Shown here: piece by piece, positions 32,301-64,000 of the stretch
Layout of the letters: the number at the start of each line of letters is the position of its first letter
Numbering within the stretch: position 1 is the first letter of the stretch
Source: Amycolatopsis solani
Lineage (GTDB): Bacteria; Actinomycetota; Actinomycetes; Mycobacteriales; Pseudonocardiaceae
NCBI RefSeq assembly: GCF_033441515.1
Contig: NZ_JAWQJT010000003.1
Location: 186,001-250,000, forward strand
Reading direction: 5' to 3'
DNA: 64,000 nt
Translations under genes and position numbers: made by a program
The notes under the pieces: model-generated
The model's input: only the letters and a program-made list of their open reading frames with translations
What the model was told of the DNA's origin: nothing
Database searches by the model: none

Positions 32301-35300
32301 GGCACGTCGCCGGCGCGCAGAACGCCGGTGGCGTGGCAGGTCCACGGCTCGTCGCCGGCGTCGGGCCGGGCGTAGACGGACAGCGTGCGGCGGCCGGCCG
32401 GGGTCAGCGGGCCGAGCACGACCTGCGTCCGCACGGCCTGCCCGGGCGCGACGACCAGCGGCACGGCCAGGGTCAGCTCGTCGACGACCGGGCAGCCGGC
32501 CTCGTCGCCGGCGCGGACGGCCAGCTCCAGGAACGCGGTGCCGGGCAGCAGGACCGCGCCGCCGAAGGTGTGCTCGGCCAGCCACGGGTGCGTCGGCACG
32601 GCCAGCCGCGAGGTGAACAGGAAGCCTTCGGTGTCGGGCAGCGCCGTCACCGCGCCGAGCAGGGGGTGGTCGGCGGCGGCGAGGCCGAGCGCGGTGATGT
32701 CGCCGGTCGCCCGCATCGCGGTGCGGGGCCAGAAATCGGTGCGCTGGAACGGGTACGTCGGCAGGGCGACGCGCTCGCCGTCGGGCGGGACGGCGAGGGT
32801 CCAGTCGACGTCCGCGCCGCGGGCGAAGGCGGCGCCGAGCGCGGCCAGGAACCGGTCGGGGCCGCCGTGGCCGAGCAGCAGGGTCGCCGATGCCGTCGCG
32901 CCGGTGCCCGACTGCTCCAGCAGCGCCTGCAGGCCGAGGCTGAGCACCGGCTGCGGGCTGATCTCGACGAAGTGGCGAGCGCCGCGCTCGAGGGCGGCGA
33001 GGACTCCGGCGTCGAACCGCACGGTGCGTTCCAGGTTGCGGTACCAGTACTCGGCGTCCATTTCGGACCCGTCGAGCCAGCGCTGGTCGGCGGTGGAGAA
33101 GAACGGGATCGCGGACTCGCCGGGGTGCAGTTCGCCCAAAACCTCCAGGAGTTCGTCGTGCAGCACGCGCACCTGGGGGCTGTGCGCGGCGAAGTCGACG
33201 CCCTCGACGCGCCAGCGCATCAGCCCGGCCGCCGACAGGCGCTTTTCCAGCGTGGTCAGCGCTTCCGGCTCACCGGCGACGGTGACCGTGCGCGGCCCGT
33301 TGACCGCGGCGATCGACAGCGTGCCTTCGAAGTCGCCGAGCAGTTCGCCGACTTCGGCCTCCGACGCCATCACCGACAGCAGGCCGCCGTGGCCGGCCAG
33401 CCGGTCGCCGATCAGGCGGCTGCGCAGGGTCACGATCCTCGCGGCTTCGGGCAGCGAAAGGACTCCGGCGAAACACGCGGCGGCGATCTCGCCCTGGGAG
33501 TGCCCGAGCACCGCGGCGGGCTGGACGCCGTAGGAGCGCCACAGGTGCGCGAGCGACACCATCACCGAGAACAGCACCGGCTGCACGACGTCGACGCGGT
33601 CGACCGAAGGCGCGCCTTCGACGCCGGTCAGGACGTCCAGCAGCGACCAGTCGACGTACGGCTTCAGTGCTTCGGCGCACTCTTCGACTCGGGCGCGGAA
33701 GACGGGCTGGGTTTCGAGGAGCGCCATCGCCATCTCCGGCCACTGCGAACCCTGGCCGGGAAAGACGAACACCGGGCCGGGCGCGGTGGTCACCGTGCCG
33801 GTGGCCACGGCCGGGGCCGGGACGCCGGCGGCGAGCGCGGACAGGCCTTCGCGGAAGGTGGCGTGGTCGGTCCCGGCGACGACGGCGCGGTAGTCGAAGC
33901 GGCTGCGGGCCAGCAGCGCGCGGGCGATCCCGGACAGCGGCTGGGTCGGGTGCTCGTCGAGGTGGGCCAGTAGCCGGGAAGCCTGCGCGGCCAGCGCTTC
34001 CGGCGACTTCGCCGACAGCACCCACGGGAGCGCGGCCGGTTCCGCGGCGGCCGCGGCTGGCTCGGCGGGCGGTGCTTGTTCGAGGACGACGTGCGCGTTG
34101 GTCCCGCTGACGCCGAAGGACGACACGGCGGCCCGGCGCGGGGCCCCGGTGCGCGGCCACGGCCGGGGTTCGGTGAGCAGCTCGACGTCACCGGCGGTCC
34201 AGTCGATCTTCGTCGACGGCTGCTCGGCGTGGAGGGTGCGCGGCAGGACGCCGTTGCGCATGGCGAGGATCATCTTCAGCACGCCGCCGACGCCGGCCGC
34301 GGCCTGGGTGTGCCCGATGTTCGACTTCAGCGAGCCGAGCCACAGCGGGCGGCCCTCGGGCCGGTCCTGGCCGTAGACGCCGATCAGCGCCTGCGCCTCG
34401 ATCGGGTCGCCGAGCGAAGTGCCGGTGCCGTGCGCCTCGACGACGTCCACATCGGACGGTGAGAGCTTGGCGTCGGCCAGCGCGGCGCGGATCACGCGTT
34501 GCTGCGACGGGCCGTTGGGTGCGGTGAGACCGTTGGACGCGCCGTCGGAGTTGACCGCGGAACCCCGCAGCACGGCGAGGACCTCGTGCCCGTTGCGCCG
34601 CGCGTCGGACAGCTTTTCCAGCGCCAGCATGCCGACGCCCTCGGACCAGCCGGTGCCGTCGGCGCCCTCGGCGAACGCGCGGGAGCGGCCGGTCGGTGAG
34701 AGCGCGCCCTGGCGGCTGTACTCGATGAACACCATCGGCGTCGACATGATCGCGACGCCGCCGGCGAGCGCCAGGGAACACTCGCCGCGGCGCAGGGCCT
34801 GCGCGGCGAGGTGGAGGGTGACCAGCGACGACGAACACGCCGTGTCGACGCTGACCGTCGGGCCTTCGAAGCCGAAGGTGTAGGAGATGCGGCCCGAAGC
34901 GACGCTGCCCGCACTGCCGTTGCTCTGGTAGCCTTCCAGGTCTTCGGTGACGCCCTGCAGCGCGATCGCGTAGTCGTTGTACATCACGCCGACGAACACG
35001 CCGGTGTCGCTGCCGCGCAGGGAAAGCGGGTCGATGCCCGCGCTTTCGCAGGCCTCCCAAGCGGTTTCGAGCAGCAGCCGCTGCTGCGGGTCGGTGGCCA
35101 GCGCCTCGCGCGGGCTCATCCCGAAGAACGCGGCGTCGAACCCGCCGGCGCCGTGCAGGAAGCCGCCCTCGGTGGTCGCCGACGTGCCCGGCCCGCCGAC
35201 GTCACCGAGCAGGTCGGCCAGCGGCCAGCCGCGGTCGTCCGGGAAGCCGGAGATCGCATCGGTGCCGTCGTCGACCAGCCGCCACAGCCCTTCGGGGGTG

Positions 35301-35449
35301 TCGACGTCGCCGGGGTAGCGGCAGCTCATGCCGACCACGGCGATCGGCTCGTCGCCCGCGGACTCCGCGGCCACCAGGCGTTCGCGGGTGCGCTGCAGGT
35401 CGGCGGTCACCCGGCGGAGGTAGTCGAGGAGCTCGGCTTCGGTCGCCAC
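29312..35449 (-). CDS. Gene E: terminal PKS module KS-AT-DH-KR-ACP-TE
   Basis: A 2045-residue cytosolic PKS that adds the last extender and releases the chain. The GTG start at 35449 is 3 nt after the gene D stop. Residues 1-32 form an N-terminal docking coiled coil ([16 protein letters not shown]). KS ~35-455 has DTACSSS, EAHGTGT and [10 protein letters not shown] ~545-835 has GHSQGE near 650 and DFAAHSPQV near 753, unlike the malonyl ATs here, so a methylmalonyl or other branched extender is likely. DH ~925-1200 has [10 protein letters not shown] and [12 protein letters not shown] ~1400-1580 has TGGTGALA (last Gly is Ala), LED and [13 protein letters not shown] serine is near 1708 (LGFDSLTA). 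TE ~1790-2045 has the nucleophile in GVSTGG near 1901, a likely aspartate in LLDPYA and histidine in [10 protein letters not shown]. The TE should hydrolyse or, more likely, macrocyclise the product. Confidence 0.96.
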   Translation of the reverse strand: MATEAELLDYLRRVTADLQRTRERLVAAESAGDEPIAVVGMSCRYPGDVDTPEGLWRLVDDGTDAISGFPDDRGWPLADLLGDVGGPGTSATTEGGFLHGAGGFDAAFFGMSPREALATDPQQRLLLETAWEACESAGIDPLSLRGSDTGVFVGVMYNDYAIALQGVTEDLEGYQSNGSAGSVASGRISYTFGFEGPTVSVDTACSSSLVTLHLAAQALRRGECSLALAGGVAIMSTPMVFIEYSRQGALSPTGRSRAFAEGADGTGWSEGVGMLALEKLSDARRNGHEVLAVLRGSAVNSDGASNGLTAPNGPSQQRVIRAALADAKLSPSDVDVVEAHGTGTSLGDPIEAQALIGVYGQDRPEGRPLWLGSLKSNIGHTQAAAGVGGVLKMILAMRNGVLPRTLHAEQPSTKIDWTAGDVELLTEPRPWPRTGAPRRAAVSSFGVSGTNAHVVLEQAPPAEPAAAAAEPAALPWVLSAKSPEALAAQASRLLAHLDEHPTQPLSGIARALLARSRFDYRAVVAGTDHATFREGLSALAAGVPAPAVATGTVTTAPGPVFVFPGQGSQWPEMAMALLETQPVFRARVEECAEALKPYVDWSLLDVLTGVEGAPSVDRVDVVQPVLFSVMVSLAHLWRSYGVQPAAVLGHSQGEIAAACFAGVLSLPEAARIVTLRSRLIGDRLAGHGGLLSVMASEAEVGELLGDFEGTLSIAAVNGPRTVTVAGEPEALTTLEKRLSAAGLMRWRVEGVDFAAHSPQVRVLHDELLEVLGELHPGESAIPFFSTADQRWLDGSEMDAEYWYRNLERTVRFDAGVLAALERGARHFVEISPQPVLSLGLQALLEQSGTGATASATLLLGHGGPDRFLAALGAAFARGADVDWTLAVPPDGERVALPTYPFQRTDFWPRTAMRATGDITALGLAAADHPLLGAVTALPDTEGFLFTSRLAVPTHPWLAEHTFGGAVLLPGTAFLELAVRAGDEAGCPVVDELTLAVPLVVAPGQAVRTQVVLGPLTPAGRRTLSVYARPDAGDEPWTCHATGVLRAGDVPEPGEFPAEWPPAGAAPIDLTGFYETAAENGFGYGPLFRGLEKAWRHGEDVYAEVALPEANRAEAAACALHPALLDAALHAASFTGEGRSRLPFSWTDVELYAVGASRARVRISPAGADSVRVDLADTTGTPIVSVGSLLLRSAGPIETAPAYGDSLFRWEWQPVPAPEPGRLADGTWVVAGADEFGLTGAVYTLGRAVETFLGLGALSRALDDGLPAPQVILVPLVPVRPENDREAARDLTKWVLGEVQAFLEEDRLRTTRLVFVTRGATEDALAGATAWGLLRSAQTENPGRIVLADLEREGDQSIRDLLPLLPGLLASGEPQVVLRDGVPHVGRLTRVRGEESTVDWTAGKVLVTGGTGALARTVARHLVAEHGVRELLLVSRSGPDAPGAAEFADGLDATVDIRACDVSDRDSLARLLAAEPSVRAVVHTAGALEDGVLGSLTPKKLDTVFAPKLDAAWHLHELTRDRELTAFVLFSSFAGLAGTAGQGNYAAANAFLDALARHRRGLGLPGTSIAWGTWAGDGSVMAARLDETSRRRQERGGALALTAEQGVALFDAAVARPAEPVLAAIRLDLAAMRAAGEVPPMMHALLPPPSRRSAATAEQDTGSFARTYAGLPSGDRPAAVLELVRGLAAAVLGHPSAAAVPADGSFPELGFDSLTAMDLRNRLQTATGLILQVGVVFDHPTPEELAAHLAGELATEPASGEVTTTVSVQAPETIAGLFTEALKAGQQADAIAFLRAAATLRPKFRTSEELTRPIRPLRLARRSPDAEPGPHLICVPALVAMAGVQQYSLFAASCRGRHDVSAVPIPGFTDGEALPADRQALVEAEADAITAYTGGEPAIVLGVSTGGLLVHAIATELCRRGTPPAGVALLDPYAVDSEFVSSAGGGLMQGLYKRNQQYTEVTSAGLSAMAWCFDLMEGWELGPLPCPTLLVRASEPIVAAQESVDWRSAWAHADTVADVPGNHFTIVEEHIAEAVAAVRAWLPPVG

Positions 35450-35452
35450 GGG

Positions 35453-55003
<19,551 letters not shown>

Positions 55004-55009
55004 AGACAT

Positions 55010-55013
55010 CTCC
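55010..55013 (-). promoter_or_regulatory. Ribosome binding site deciding gene D start
   Basis: GGAG on the minus strand lies 6 nt before ATG 55003 and directly abuts ATG 55009. The spacing favours 55003, giving an N-terminus that runs straight into the docking coiled coil. Confidence 0.65.
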
Positions 55014-55179
55014 AGGGTGAGCGTGTTCTTACCCGGGTGACGCCACCGCGACGGCGTTCGGCGCCGAGCGACGTCCACTTGCCGGGGAGTCAACCGCACC
55101 CCCAGCAGGGAAACCCCCAGACTTGGCCCCGGACCTGGGGCCCTCCCCCGCCACCCCGGACCCGCTGTTCAGCGCCGCC

Positions 55180-55239
55180 GCGGGTGGTCGTGAGTGGTAA
55201 GTCGGGTTCTAACCCGACTTACCACTCACGACCACCCGC
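55180..55239. repeat. 29-bp perfect inverted repeat
   Basis: Arms 55180-55208 and 55211-55239 are perfectly complementary with a 2-nt CT centre. Each arm contains GTGAGTGGTAAGTCGGGTT or its complement. It has no following T-tract, so it resembles a palindromic repeat element or protein-binding cruciform more than a standard terminator. Confidence 0.92.
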
Positions 55240-55259
55240 ACCGAGCGCTTCTGGACACG

Positions 55260-55296
55260 CCGAGGCGGCACTTTCCCTACGAAAGTGCCGCCTCGG
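55260..55296 (-). terminator. 16-bp hairpin just after gene C stop
   Basis: Arms 55260-55275 and 55281-55296 pair perfectly around a 5-nt loop. It begins 12 nt after the gene C stop on the minus strand. It contains GGCACTTT/AAAGTGCC, a sequence style shared with the palindromes elsewhere. The position suggests a terminator or attenuator between C and D, although a T-run is lacking. Confidence 0.6.
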
Positions 55297-55308
55297 TCGG
55301 TCCCCGGG

Positions 55309-64000
<8,692 letters not shown>

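Larger units (their letters stand above)
55004..55308. other. Intergenic region between gene C and gene D with two large hairpins
   Basis: This 305-nt gap is long for an otherwise tightly packed PKS operon. It contains a 29-bp inverted repeat at 55180-55239, a 16-bp hairpin at 55260-55296 and the gene D Shine-Dalgarno site. I see no convincing promoter boxes. The hairpins could terminate transcription after gene C, or be repeat elements within a longer transcript. Confidence 0.75.

Noticed and set aside
55004..55099. Upstream ATG at 55099 as start of gene D
   Set aside because: It adds an Arg-rich 32-residue extension without a visible Shine-Dalgarno site, whereas ATG 55003 has GGAG at good spacing and begins just before the docking coil.

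Overview
The window is high-GC actinobacterial DNA dominated by giant type I modular polyketide synthase (PKS) genes, almost all on the minus strand. The GC content, GTG starts, Shine-Dalgarno sites and intergenic palindromes suit a Pseudonocardiaceae-like actinomycete. From memory the palindromes recall Amycolatopsis, but no search was run. The long plus-strand reading frames are GC-driven shadows of the PKS genes.

Layout, left to right. (1) 1-27108, minus: a nearly complete PKS gene ('gene A') with a KSQ-type loading module and five KS-AT-DH-KR-ACP modules. Its last visible residues are already a C-terminal docking helix, so the stop lies just beyond the left edge. (2) 27109-27711: a divergent intergenic region with four copies of a 13-bp palindrome, a 53-bp near-perfect hairpin and a long G-tract. 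(3) 27712-28491, plus: a DUF2306-like membrane protein, followed by a hairpin terminator in a convergent gap. (4) 28559-29310, minus: two small genes, one frameshifted, coupled to the end of the PKS operon. (5) 29312-35449, minus: the terminal PKS ('gene E', KS-AT-DH-KR-ACP-TE). (6) 35453-55003, minus: a four-module PKS ('gene D'). (7) 55004-55308: two strong hairpins. (8) 55309->64000, minus: the 3' part of a PKS ('gene C') with two visible modules.

Function. C, D and E lie in transcription order and have plausible docking helices, so they should be the last part of an assembly line that ends at the thioesterase. Gene A starts a line (KSQ decarboxylates malonyl-ACP to acetyl-ACP) and lies just downstream of the terminal gene in the same orientation. 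The simplest model is one cluster whose first and last genes are neighbours; two adjacent clusters remain possible. Twelve extension modules are visible. Ten carry DH-KR, two are KR-only, and no ER was found, so the product should be a strongly unsaturated polyene. Ten extension ATs carry the malonyl signature HAFH. Two (module C2 and gene E) carry GHSQGE with FAAHS and probably use a branched extender. The terminal half would encode roughly an alpha-branched trienoate, then a hydroxyl, an alkene, a branched carbinol and another alkene before release. Gene A would give a methyl-terminated polyene, or a polyene with a terminal carbinol if the unusual first DH is inactive.

Points of most interest: CACGTG-centred palindromes inserted in frame in PKS coding sequence just before the KR of two modules; an Ala/Gly/Pro-rich expansion inside one DH; a Gly-to-Asp change in the first DH motif; and dense palindromic repeats in the intergenic regions.
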